Origin: Candidatus Poribacteria bacterium
GTDB lineage: Bacteria > Poribacteria > WGA-4E > WGA-3G
DNA: 37,571 nucleotides
Assembly (NCBI GenBank): GCA_009845545.1
Contig: VXZK01000347.1
Location: 1-37,571, forward strand
Direction of reading: 5' to 3'
This document shows positions 15,363-23,765 of the stretch, one piece after another. Within the stretch, counting starts at the first letter, position 1. Each line of letters starts with the position of its first letter. A program made the position numbers and the translations under genes. The notes under the pieces are model-generated. The model made no database searches and was not told where the DNA came from. It was given only the letters and a program-made list of their open reading frames with translations.

Positions 15363-17078
15363 TTAGGCTTCTTCTGAATTTCTGCGTTGTACGAACGCCC
15401 GTAAACCGAAGAGGAAGCCAACAGAGAGCAGTGCGATTAAGGGCGGATAAATGAACCGCTTTGAAGATGGTACAGGTTCAAGCACAAAAGTATACCAACT
15501 TGTCATGACCCGTTTTGTGTCCACATCACCGTTCGCGCCGTCCCATGCCGAGAAAGCGATAGGCACGAAGACACCGGGATCAAGTTGCAAGTCCTTTTTG
15601 TCATCGGTCTTTAAGGCACGTTTCACCCACAATTTGTATTGTCCGTCTGTGTAGGTGCCTTGTACTTGCAATTCGCCCTGCGCTTCCTGCACTTCTGCGT
15701 TGTTAATACCTTTGGCGGTAAGCTCGGTCACCTGTTCAGGTGCGGAGGCTTTCCAGTGCCATAGATAGACCGGCAGTCTACCGCCCCATAAGAAATAGGG
15801 TTTTGGTGCGGTTGGTCCTTGCGGCACCTTCACGGGAAACTGGACTGCTAAAGCGTCCTCAAGGGTTTTTCCAGTCTCATCATCGGTTTCGTCAGTTGTG
15901 TGTGTTCGGTCGTCCCACATAAAGAGGAAAGCGACCTCTGTGTCATTGTAATACGATTTAACATTCACGGCATCAATCGTTGGATTAAACTGCCGCGGCT
16001 CAATAACGATTTGTCCAACGAGTGGGAAGTACCTGGCTTCAAGCGTCTCCCATGCGGTATTATCCATTTCAGGCAATTCACCTTGAATATATTGTGAACG
16101 GAGGACGTTGTTGCCGATAGCGGGTTCAGGACGTTTCTCAGGCATCAGCGATTTAACGTAGTTCGCCAGATGCCAACTCTTTTCATAGACGACTTTCATC
16201 GCATCATCATAAATCTGTTTTTCTTCTGCGGACAGTTCTGTACCTTCTGCAAGATTGAGAGCGATGTCAACAGCAGCATCGTATTTCTCGTAAAGCTGGG
16301 CGGATTCTTCTTCCTCTACCTCTGTCATTTCATCTTTGTTATCTAATTCAATCATGCGACTGGATTCCTCAGCTGTCAGCCCGAAGCCTGGAAAGCTATC
16401 ACCTTCAAATGCTGGCATAGCAGAACCGGCGAGTCCGCCGATGAAGCGTTTGAAGATGTCTTCGGTGTCTGCGCCGCCTCGGAAATTCCAACCCTGCGTC
16501 AGATTCGCGGGCCAGCTCTGGAATCCCCACTCATCGGTCAGGTCCGGTGCAGAGGTGCCATCCCCTCTGCCGATGTTTCCGTGGCATTCAATACAACCGA
16601 GTTCGGTATAAAGTGCTTTTCCGGTTTCTACACTCTGTTCAGAGTAAGGGACTTTCCCAGACAGGTTAATCTGCTTTGGCGGTGTTTCAGCCTCCTTAAA
16701 GCCGTCGTAGAAGGTTTTGATGTAGGCGACCACTTCCCAGCGGTCATTGGCACTTAAAGCAGTTTCCCACCCTGGCATAGACGAGCCAGGCATCCCTTCG
16801 GTGATGATGTCAAACAGGTCTTGATCTGTTGGGAGTTCTCCGGTTTCTGTAGATCGGATTTTATACAATCCGCGTGTGAAATCCCTCGGTTTTGGGAGAA
16901 GGTTCTCAGCAGCGGCACCGTCGCCTCTGCCTTCGGTGCCGTGGCAATGTGCGCAGCTATTTTCATACACCTCTTTGCCTTTTTCGGAAGCCTCCGGTGC
17001 ATTTTGCGCGTATATAAGGCTAAGCACAACAAACATTCCAAACAGGGTGAGTAGGAGAGCAACTGTTCTGATTCTCAT
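15363..17078 (-). CDS. Diheme cytochrome c with ethylbenzene-dehydrogenase-like heme domain and C-terminal anchor
   Basis: A 571-residue exported protein (start at 17078 with GGAGG 9 nt upstream). Two cytochrome c domains carry CAHCH (42-46) and CIECH (162-166), each followed by GTEGRGDG- or GNIGRGDG-type loops. Residues about 345-535 resemble the heme-binding gamma-subunit domain of ethylbenzene dehydrogenase and nitrate/nitrite oxidoreductases (NPTIDAVNVKSYYNDTEVAF; FMWDDRTHT; YLWHWKAS). A last helix near the C-terminus anchors the protein. The role is likely periplasmic electron transfer; no molybdenum catalytic subunit is present, so the partner is unknown. Its start lies two bases from the stop of the upstream cytochrome gene. 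Confidence 0.88.
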   Translation of the reverse strand: MRIRTVALLLTLFGMFVVLSLIYAQNAPEASEKGKEVYENSCAHCHGTEGRGDGAAAENLLPKPRDFTRGLYKIRSTETGELPTDQDLFDIITEGMPGSSMPGWETALSANDRWEVVAYIKTFYDGFKEAETPPKQINLSGKVPYSEQSVETGKALYTELGCIECHGNIGRGDGTSAPDLTDEWGFQSWPANLTQGWNFRGGADTEDIFKRFIGGLAGSAMPAFEGDSFPGFGLTAEESSRMIELDNKDEMTEVEEEESAQLYEKYDAAVDIALNLAEGTELSAEEKQIYDDAMKVVYEKSWHLANYVKSLMPEKRPEPAIGNNVLRSQYIQGELPEMDNTAWETLEARYFPLVGQIVIEPRQFNPTIDAVNVKSYYNDTEVAFLFMWDDRTHTTDETDDETGKTLEDALAVQFPVKVPQGPTAPKPYFLWGGRLPVYLWHWKASAPEQVTELTAKGINNAEVQEAQGELQVQGTYTDGQYKLWVKRALKTDDKKDLQLDPGVFVPIAFSAWDGANGDVDTKRVMTSWYTFVLEPVPSSKRFIYPPLIALLSVGFLFGLRAFVQRRNSEEA

Positions 17079-17079
17079 C

Positions 17080-17856
17080 TTAGTGTGCCTCCCCAAAGGT
17101 TCGGAACTGATAACCGGTGTAATCCGATAGAAACAGGATAACGTCCCAAATTTCGTCTTTTGTCAAGTGATCTTCCCAAATAGGCATTGCTGAATCCCAC
17201 GGGGTGCCAGCTGCGGGTAATCCCGGTCCACCCTTCGCTACTCGCCAAAAGAAGAAAGATTCCTGGAAGTTCGGAATAATCCCTGGGTCCTGGAAATTAG
17301 CAGGTAGCGGTTGGAGATACGCTGCGAAATGTCCTTGCCCATCTAAGTGGTCTCCGTGGCAGTAAAAGCAATTCTGATGATAGACCCGTTTACCGTTTTC
17401 AACATGCGCTTTGAACGCTTCTGGATCGTCTTTTTCATAGTGCCGGAAGGGGTTCACGACATCTTGCATCGTGCCGATGACCTCATCTTTGTAGGTCAAT
17501 TGAAGGGGCGGCGACGGGTGTGCGTCTCGCGGGCTTCCCGGTGGGTTTGCGCGTTGTGCGATAATCGAGTAGGTATAACCGAGTAGAAGGAGCGGGATCA
17601 ACACCACAAGAACGCGACGGTGGAGACGACGTTTGTCATCCACCAGCGTTTCAAGGATAGGGCGGCGAAACTCCCGAAAGAGCGAGTCTTCAACGGAGAT
17701 ATGCACTAAGATAGCGATGACTATCAGCCCCATATACATCGCAATCACGCTACCCGGTATTGGTACTGAAATGATGCCTCCAACGACGAAACGTAGGAAG
17801 ACCCAAGACCCAACCAGAATTATGAGACATATTGTAAAAAGCGACATCTTCTTCAT
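17080..17856 (-). CDS. Membrane-anchored monoheme cytochrome c
   Basis: A 258-residue protein with three N-terminal hydrophobic segments (about 5-25, 35-55, 82-100) and a periplasmic cytochrome c domain. The heme site is CFYCH (163-167), followed by GDHLDGQGHFA. The likely axial methionine lies in PWDSAMPIWEDHLT, and the DEIWDVILFLSDY helix closes the fold. It is translationally close to the diheme gene at 15363, so the two probably work together as electron carriers. Confidence 0.88.
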   Translation of the reverse strand: MKKMSLFTICLIILVGSWVFLRFVVGGIISVPIPGSVIAMYMGLIVIAILVHISVEDSLFREFRRPILETLVDDKRRLHRRVLVVLIPLLLLGYTYSIIAQRANPPGSPRDAHPSPPLQLTYKDEVIGTMQDVVNPFRHYEKDDPEAFKAHVENGKRVYHQNCFYCHGDHLDGQGHFAAYLQPLPANFQDPGIIPNFQESFFFWRVAKGGPGLPAAGTPWDSAMPIWEDHLTKDEIWDVILFLSDYTGYQFRTFGEAH

Positions 17857-18076
17857 ATTTTTAACTATTAAGTTTCTGCGCTGCCTTCCACTTCGTTTCA
17901 GGCAGGTTTTCGGTTAATTTGAGACAAGGCTTGTAACTTTTCAAGCAACTGAAAGAAAATTCTTTACTTGGACATTACAGATGGGTGCCCGTTTCCAGTG
18001 AAAGGTCGGGCCCCGAATACAATCCTCACCAGCGGCGGTATGGAACTATGTTTACCTTACTGCGATTCATTGTCTG
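17857..18076. other. Intergenic gap without recognised features
   Basis: About 220 bases with no credible coding potential. Short words (TTTCAGG, AACTGAAAGAAAA) recall the interspersed repeat family, but no full copy is seen and no clear terminator is visible. Confidence 0.4.
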
Positions 18077-19588
18077 TTATTCAGCGGGTGCCTCAGTTGC
18101 CTCTTCCGTCCCCGCTTCCGCCGTTGCCCCCGTGAGCGTGCTTAAGAAAGAGAGTAAATTTGTCAAATCTGCGACCGATAAGAGTATCGGGAAGTTCTCG
18201 GGCATCGGTGACGTAACATGGAGCCGTTTGCCAGAGGCACGGGTCAGAGTACCACTGTTATAATCAAACGGATCATAAATCTCCTCTGTGCCATCAACGA
18301 TTAAGACGATTTCAAAGTCGTCCATTGTTCCTGAAACATGTTCACCAACAGTCACCTCATCATCATAATTGACAAGCGTCATTTGCATCTTCACATCAGT
18401 TTTAGAAAAAGTCTGATTTTCTTCGCCAATCTTAAGCGTTACAGTTTCATCAGTTTCGGAAACCAATTGACCACTTACGGGCGCATCCGCATCTACAGGC
18501 GTTAGGGTCAATGTAAAATAACCTTTCGCTTCCAGATCCGTGAGTTCTTCGATTGGCTCATCATCAAATTCGCTCAATAAGATCGTATGCTCTTCTTCCA
18601 CGCCATCCGCTGTCTTGGTTCGGACGACAATTTTCTCTTCGTCTTGCGAGACGAGTGTTCCTTGGAAGGTTGTTCCTTTGGCACGCACCGTAACAGCACC
18701 GTAGCCACTGACAATTTGGGCACCGGGTACAAGGATTGACTCCTCAAGGTAGCGCATGTCGTTAAAGGCAGCAATTTCAGAGAGATCGGGTGCGGTGACA
18801 ATTTCAAAGTCTTCATTTGTTGTTTCACCCGCTGCTGGACTCTCTATTCCTGTCACAGCATGACATGTGATACATGCGGCATCCACAAACACCTTTTTGC
18901 CGAGTTCCGGGTCACCAGTCAACAAAGGCGGAAGTGCTTCAGCAGTGGTCCCTGCGTCCGCTCTATCTATAGGTTCATCAAACGGTGTCGGGTCAATTTC
19001 GCCACCTTGACTCTGTAGGTAAGCGATAACCGCTTCGATTTCTAATTTGGAGAGCGCGATAGGTGCCTTCCATACCTCTGGCATAATTTTGCCGTAGCCG
19101 GGCACAAGAAAGTTCGCCGGTTGATACATGGACTCAATCAAATACGCTTTGGCATCCATGCCGGGTACACGGGTCGCAGCGTTAGTGCCGATGTCTGTCA
19201 AGTCGGGACATCGCCCTGGGGGTGCGGTGGTATCTACAGTATGGCATGCGGCGCACTGCCCTTTTCCATTAAACACTAAGGCACCCTGCTCAGCGACGGC
19301 ATCTGGATCGCTCCAATCCAGTTCAGTTAAATTGACCGCAGTGGAACTTTCTGGGACAAGCCCTGCAACGAAGGCATAAAACCATATCACGGCAAGCGAG
19401 AACGTTAGCAATCTCATAACGCTGGACCACAGGACAATGTTTATAATTACCGCGACCAGAAACCAGACTGACCAAGGGAGTAGATTCTCCGAGGCGATCG
19501 GGAATGCAGATGCGCCAGCGATATAGGCGATGAAACTCACCACCATTAAGATTAAACTTGCGATTTTTATCAGCGTATTTCTTGACAT
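18077..19588 (-). CDS. Diheme cytochrome c with a long insertion inside its second heme domain
   Basis: A 503-residue protein. Two N-terminal membrane helices (about 8-28 and 42-75) precede cytochrome domain 1 with CAACH (112-116) and methionine segment YGKIMPEVW. Domain 2 has CITCH (239-243), but its expected methionine and closing helix, TSPMPENFPILLSVADLTNLLSFLSTL, appear only at about 455-485. Between them lie about 160 residues of beta-rich sequence with repeats such as FQGTLVSQDEEKIVVRT and VSGQLVSETDETVTLK. The start at 19588 is preferred over a TTG 24 bp earlier. It lies next to the bd-like oxidase gene and may donate electrons to it. Confidence 0.88.
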   Translation of the reverse strand: MSRNTLIKIASLILMVVSFIAYIAGASAFPIASENLLPWSVWFLVAVIINIVLWSSVMRLLTFSLAVIWFYAFVAGLVPESSTAVNLTELDWSDPDAVAEQGALVFNGKGQCAACHTVDTTAPPGRCPDLTDIGTNAATRVPGMDAKAYLIESMYQPANFLVPGYGKIMPEVWKAPIALSKLEIEAVIAYLQSQGGEIDPTPFDEPIDRADAGTTAEALPPLLTGDPELGKKVFVDAACITCHAVTGIESPAAGETTNEDFEIVTAPDLSEIAAFNDMRYLEESILVPGAQIVSGYGAVTVRAKGTTFQGTLVSQDEEKIVVRTKTADGVEEEHTILLSEFDDEPIEELTDLEAKGYFTLTLTPVDADAPVSGQLVSETDETVTLKIGEENQTFSKTDVKMQMTLVNYDDEVTVGEHVSGTMDDFEIVLIVDGTEEIYDPFDYNSGTLTRASGKRLHVTSPMPENFPILLSVADLTNLLSFLSTLTGATAEAGTEEATEAPAE

Positions 19589-19706
19589 TATTTTAATTTT
19601 CCTTGCGGCCAAATGACATGGATTTAGACTTTAACATACCATTCTTAAATCCGCTCTCCATTTCATTACGAGCTACGCACTTTCTCCTATGCTACAGAGA
19701 GAGTGC

Positions 19707-19725
19707 CACAAACTGAAAGTTTGTG
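19707..19725 (-). terminator. Hairpin downstream of the bd-like oxidase gene
   Basis: CACAAACT, loop GAA, AGTTTGTG is a perfect 8-bp inverted repeat, 84 nt after the stop of the gene at 19809. It matches the hairpin at 1136-1154 closely; the outermost pair changes from C-G here to T-A there, keeping the stem. Confidence 0.45.
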
Positions 19726-19808
19726 TTACAAATATGTCGGATTAATTCTGAGTTCCACTATAATAAGGTAAAAAGAGATAAAGGCGGTTCTGCCTTCATT
19801 CTTGCCAA

Positions 19809-21707
19809 CTAATCATCGCTCTCCATAGCGACCTCCGCTTCTACAGGAGCGGCGGCTTGTTTTTTCTTTTCACCCCACAGACCGAGCCAGAAGATAAACC
19901 CGACGAGTGCGAAGAAAATGACCATGATAATCGCGACCATGTTCACTGCCTCGCTGAGAGGCGGTGTAAACGCGTCAGGGGACGTATCCGGCATGACGCC
20001 AAAGACATGCCACTGTTCGCGTAACCCTGAGCGAGCGTAGCCCATCAAGCCCATCAAGGATGTAAATGTAATTGCCAAGAGAATTAACACATATTGTGAC
20101 CGGTCTGTCATCCCACCCCACTTGATAGTCCCCGATGTCTGCGCTCGTCTATACATGAAAACATCAAGGACCGTCACTGCGAACATTGCAACGAGGGCAA
20201 TCACGACCTGCCACGGCGTTAGTGTATTGACACGAAAATCCGTTGGAACGGCAAACCCTACGATACCGATAACCACAATTGCGACAACTGCGAAAAAGAA
20301 GATAGAGGAGATCGCTATGTTTCCAACTTTTCGCCAACTCGCCGTTGGCGTTTTCCCGGAACGCCGATAGAACAGAAAACTCAAGAAGGTCGTGAGGATA
20401 ACGATGTTCACAGCCGTATTCTTGGCAGTCATCAACCCGAAAAATCCGAGATGCGGGTGGTTCGCGCCGCCCATAGCACTCAGTTCACTGGCAGTCGAGA
20501 TTTTAGAGAGTGTTCGCGGGGTCATCCAGATGGCGACACAGACAATGATAGCGATAATCATGTACGGACGGTAGCGTGCATAAATCTCTGCGCCATCAAT
20601 CCGTCCCATACCTGACCAGAGGTAGTAATTCGCGCCGATGAATAGGACACCGATCATCACTGCCTGAATGATAAACAGCCAAGAAAAGAGGCTGCCCATC
20701 ATGTTGATGCCCATCGTGTTGTTGAACAGGTAGATTTCGCGGCCAAGCCAATACCCTGCGAAGGGTAACGGAATGAGTCCACAGAGTGCGATAAAGTTTC
20801 CGGTATACCCCATCCAATCGTAGTGCGCTTTGTCCTCCTTCGTCTTTGCGACGAGGAATCGAAACGCGGCATAAGCTGCTACAATGGACCCCCCGAAGGC
20901 AATATTTCCGATTAGACGGTGAATGTTAACCGGCATCCACGTAAAGTTGTTGACAGCATCCCACACGGTCGCCATGAACTCGCCTGTTGCCTCGTTGTGG
21001 AGCGGTATCATGGTATGGTCTGTAACGCCCTCCATAACGGTTTCAGGGGTCAACGAGGGATCTGCGGCTAACTGTTCGTCCATCCAAGATTTCTTTCGCG
21101 TCTCAGAGATGATACCGTGTTGTGTTGCCGGGCTCGTCTGATAAGTCAGCCATGAATTAGAGACAAACATAATCGCGGTGCCCCACACATTTAATAAAAC
21201 ACCGAGGAAGAGATGCCACCCTTTATGCCGTCCCTGCATCTTATCCCATCCGTAGGAATAGAGGTAGAGCGTAAAGGTTTCACCGAAAAATAGGATGACG
21301 TAAAAAATCATCGTCGGTCCGAATATTCCGCTGAGTTTACTCATCACCTTCGGATAGCACCAGATAAGAATGAAGACGAGGACCCCACCGAGTAAGGCTG
21401 TTGTCGAAAACGCGCCCATACAGAGTTTAATAAACTCCTGTGCCATCCGATCATACCGTTCATCCTTGGTCTTCCAACCGATAAATTCGATGATAACGGC
21501 GAACATCGGGACACCGAGAATAAAGGATCCGAATAATAGATGGAGCTGCGCAGCGATCCATGCTGCGGTTCGGCTGCCGATCACTGGAAAAGGGCGATAC
21601 TCAGCCTCAGTCATGTCCTGTGCGAACGCTGGTGCGATAGCCAACACGGCATAAAAGACGAGTACACAACCCAGTATGAGATAGAGCCTCTTCTTAGATA
21701 TTTTCAT
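19809..21707 (-). CDS. Cytochrome bd-like oxidase subunit I, no CydB partner
   Basis: A 632-residue membrane protein related to CydA. Conserved points include H56 in AAQLHLLFG (heme b595-type ligand), E143 in ILFFGETFTLYLYSYGWD, the SNSWLTYQTSPA segment, and H262 in NIHRLIGN (heme b558-type ligand). It is longer than usual CydA (about 450-520), with extra helices after residue 420 and the segment YARSGLREQWHVFGVM near 557-572. No GRQPW quinol-loop signature is visible and no cydB lies next to it. Neighbours are cytochrome c and cupredoxin genes. This fits the CydB-less or alternative bd-like oxygen reductases known in several phyla; the donor may be cytochrome c, but that is inference. Confidence 0.88.
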   Translation of the reverse strand: MKISKKRLYLILGCVLVFYAVLAIAPAFAQDMTEAEYRPFPVIGSRTAAWIAAQLHLLFGSFILGVPMFAVIIEFIGWKTKDERYDRMAQEFIKLCMGAFSTTALLGGVLVFILIWCYPKVMSKLSGIFGPTMIFYVILFFGETFTLYLYSYGWDKMQGRHKGWHLFLGVLLNVWGTAIMFVSNSWLTYQTSPATQHGIISETRKKSWMDEQLAADPSLTPETVMEGVTDHTMIPLHNEATGEFMATVWDAVNNFTWMPVNIHRLIGNIAFGGSIVAAYAAFRFLVAKTKEDKAHYDWMGYTGNFIALCGLIPLPFAGYWLGREIYLFNNTMGINMMGSLFSWLFIIQAVMIGVLFIGANYYLWSGMGRIDGAEIYARYRPYMIIAIIVCVAIWMTPRTLSKISTASELSAMGGANHPHLGFFGLMTAKNTAVNIVILTTFLSFLFYRRSGKTPTASWRKVGNIAISSIFFFAVVAIVVIGIVGFAVPTDFRVNTLTPWQVVIALVAMFAVTVLDVFMYRRAQTSGTIKWGGMTDRSQYVLILLAITFTSLMGLMGYARSGLREQWHVFGVMPDTSPDAFTPPLSEAVNMVAIIMVIFFALVGFIFWLGLWGEKKKQAAAPVEAEVAMESDD

Positions 21708-21828
21708 GGTTTTCGCTGTCAGGGGACTCCCTTTCGGTTTTCTGAACCTATCAAATCAAACAGACGATCAGCCGTCGCCTTTCGGTTTCCGTCAGCAAGG
21801 CAGGTTTCTTGCTGATCACCAACTGCTC

Positions 21829-22578
21829 TTATTTCGCTTTTTTCTTAAAATCAGCACTTGTGAAATTTACGGTAATATCACCGCTTGCAGGCACTTCAAC
21901 CCTTTTGTTTGCTGAACCGAGCTCTTCATGCCATGCGACAACACGTACTGTACCAGCAGGAACACCTTTAAGCGTATATTTTCCGGTGTCCGCTGACTTT
22001 TCATACGCGTCTGAACTGATCATTTCGTTTTCAGCGTTCTTGTAACCGGTGACAGTATAAAAGTTACTCGGAACAGCGACGATGTACCCGGTCATCCACG
22101 CGTGGATATCACATGTGAACTTAATTTCTTCAGCCTTTTCAATTGTATGCGGGATAACTACCCCGGGCTTCGGAATCAGCGTATTCACTGCCTCATTCTT
22201 CTGGGCATGTGAATGGACGTTGTGCGCCACTGGATCACTGGAGACAAGATCCACTGTAGCCCCGACAGGCACAACAAGCACGTGCGGGTAGTAAGCACAA
22301 CCCACTTGGTCCATCTTAGGGTTTTCTTCTGGCAAGGTTACTTTTCCGCCACGGACGCGAGCATGAATAACAACGTTTTTAATGCCTTTGCCTTTTGAGA
22401 CAACGAGTGCCTCTGACTTTGTCCCTTTTACAGTTTTAATGCAATGATCGTCTTTAGTAGCCGTTAGTGCTGGGCGCGCCGGTGCGTCGCCATCATACGT
22501 TACGGTGCCGGTGATATTGCCTGCCAATGCAACGCTCGCCAGCATTCCAAAAACAAGCAAGGTCATTAGGGTTTTCAT
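21829..22578 (-). CDS. Second periplasmic cupredoxin-like protein, paralogue of the one at 14393
   Basis: A 249-residue exported protein (signal 1-19, SVALA-G). It opens with GNITGTVTYDGDAPARP and contains AHNVHSHAQ and CDIHAWMTGYI, the same His and C-x2-H-x2-M arrangement as the protein at 14393, then a regulatory-like domain (GKYTLKGVPAGTVRVVAWHE). It lacks the acidic segment of the paralogue and has a different insertion around 170-195. It sits directly upstream of the bd-like oxidase gene, so it may be the electron donor or a copper carrier for that complex. The copper-site assignment rests on motif only. Confidence 0.8.
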   Translation of the reverse strand: MKTLMTLLVFGMLASVALAGNITGTVTYDGDAPARPALTATKDDHCIKTVKGTKSEALVVSKGKGIKNVVIHARVRGGKVTLPEENPKMDQVGCAYYPHVLVVPVGATVDLVSSDPVAHNVHSHAQKNEAVNTLIPKPGVVIPHTIEKAEEIKFTCDIHAWMTGYIVAVPSNFYTVTGYKNAENEMISSDAYEKSADTGKYTLKGVPAGTVRVVAWHEELGSANKRVEVPASGDITVNFTSADFKKKAK

Positions 22579-22663
22579 GATTATTTCTCCTTTTATAGTT
22601 TAAATTTGTTCTGCAATATATTAACACTACAGAAATTAAGAACGGAAATAAAACGAACCAATC

Positions 22664-22697
22664 GTTAGAAAAATAAATGCGTTAGAAAAATAAATGC
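22664..22697. repeat. Exact 17-bp tandem duplication in an intergenic leader
   Basis: GTTAGAAAAATAAATGC occurs twice in direct succession (22664-22680 and 22681-22697) upstream of the cupredoxin gene. It probably arose by slippage; a regulatory role is possible but unsupported. Confidence 0.8.
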
Positions 22698-22750
22698 AAT
22701 TTTGATGTTAGGCCTTTAACTTCCTTAGGCACGTTGTCAGTTTAGTACTC

Positions 22751-23241
22751 CTATTGTTGTGATGCCCAGAGGACTATTATGACGGAGACGGCGATTCCTC
22801 CAAGACAGCCACCCGTTGCTGCTTTAATTTGCTCGTCTTTTACGGCGACTTGATATGCATGAGTGTAAAAAGTAACATATTCAGGTGATTTTCCAATCAA
22901 CGCCATAGGAGGTACTGTAGGTTTCACAATCATAGCAGCACCTATACCAAGTATACCGCCGAAAAACCCAGCCGCTATCCAGATGTTGCTATCTACCTGT
23001 AAGGCATCCCGTTGTGCGTCCGCAACGGCTCTTGATTGGAGAGAAATAATAGGAATATTTTCCTGTTGGGTATAGGATTCCAAGGTTTCGCTCTGGTAGT
23101 GGATTCCTCCTGTTTTATATGATAATGGTATTCGCCTGTTTTTTGATTATAATGTCCACCGTCTTCATTAACCTCACCCGGATCCGCGAAGCCGTAATTG
23201 CAAAAGGATATTAACAGCATACATACAATAAAATATCGCAT
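22751..23241 (-). pseudogene. Frameshifted gene: signal peptide with YHYH motif, then membrane domain
   Basis: Two overlapping frames read as parts of one protein. The first (start 23241) has a signal peptide, then GEVNEDGGHYNQKTGEYHYH, a motif of small YHYH-type exported proteins. Its frame then runs into unnatural sequence. The second frame, ending at 22751, continues sensibly with QQENIPIISLQSRAVADAQR, a glycine-rich helix, and PMALIGKSPEYVTFYTHAY, which looks like a known small-membrane-protein family. A shift near 23050-23070, in a run of A bases, would join them into about 155 residues. It is either a sequencing or assembly indel, or a real inactivation. Confidence 0.6.
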
Positions 23242-23270
23242 TCATACCTCCGCCTTGGACCGACTTCAAG

Positions 23271-23627
23271 TTAGGGACGAAATGTCTCCTTGATATAAGC
23301 AAGAATTTCACGTTGTTCTTCAGTGCTGAGATAATAGTAGAACGCCGGCATATCGTCTTTTCCTCTGTTAATGCTCTCCAGCAATTGTTCATCGTCATGC
23401 ATTTCCCAGAGACTGTTGTCTGTTAGGTCTGCTGGGTCCAACTTTTTGAAACGACCAATGCGTCCGCTGCCTTCACCGTTGCTTCCATGGCATCCTGCAC
23501 AGTAGCGTGCGTACTTGTATTCAACCTCCGACATATACTTCGTACTCGGATCGACCTGGTTCCCCAACCAGATTAACCCGTTGAGCCATACAATGATCAT
23601 GACGATAACGACAGCAAGGTGTCTCAT
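23271..23627 (-). CDS. Small membrane-anchored monoheme cytochrome c
   Basis: A 118-residue protein with an N-terminal helix (about 4-22) serving as signal or anchor, then a minimal cytochrome c domain. The heme site is CAGCH in YARYCAGCHGSNGEGSG, and the likely axial methionine lies in GKDDMPAFYYYLS, followed by the closing helix EEQREILAYIKETF. It may shuttle electrons from the octaheme protein to an oxidase. It lies between the octaheme gene and the oxidase genes in the same direction. Confidence 0.9.
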   Translation of the reverse strand: MRHLAVVIVMIIVWLNGLIWLGNQVDPSTKYMSEVEYKYARYCAGCHGSNGEGSGRIGRFKKLDPADLTDNSLWEMHDDEQLLESINRGKDDMPAFYYYLSTEEQREILAYIKETFRP

Positions 23628-23765
23628 AATAGTTGTCAGTTGTCAGTAGATTTTTCTGCGAAAAATCTTTCAGTTTGACTCACAGTAAAAGTTAAGAACC
23701 TGTGGCAGTTACCTTTCCTGTCCTTGCCACAAAAGACCTCTTAACCGAAACCCGATAACTACTAA
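23625..23765. repeat. Interspersed repeat with internal perfect hairpin
   Basis: It starts with AGTTGTCAGTTGTCAGTAG and ends with CCCGATAACTACTAA. Inside is AGATTTTTC-TGC-GAAAAATCT (23648-23668), a perfect 9-bp inverted repeat, followed by TTCAGTTTGACTCACAGT. The same design, with different but still pairing stem bases, is found at 35356-35486. Confidence 0.7.
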
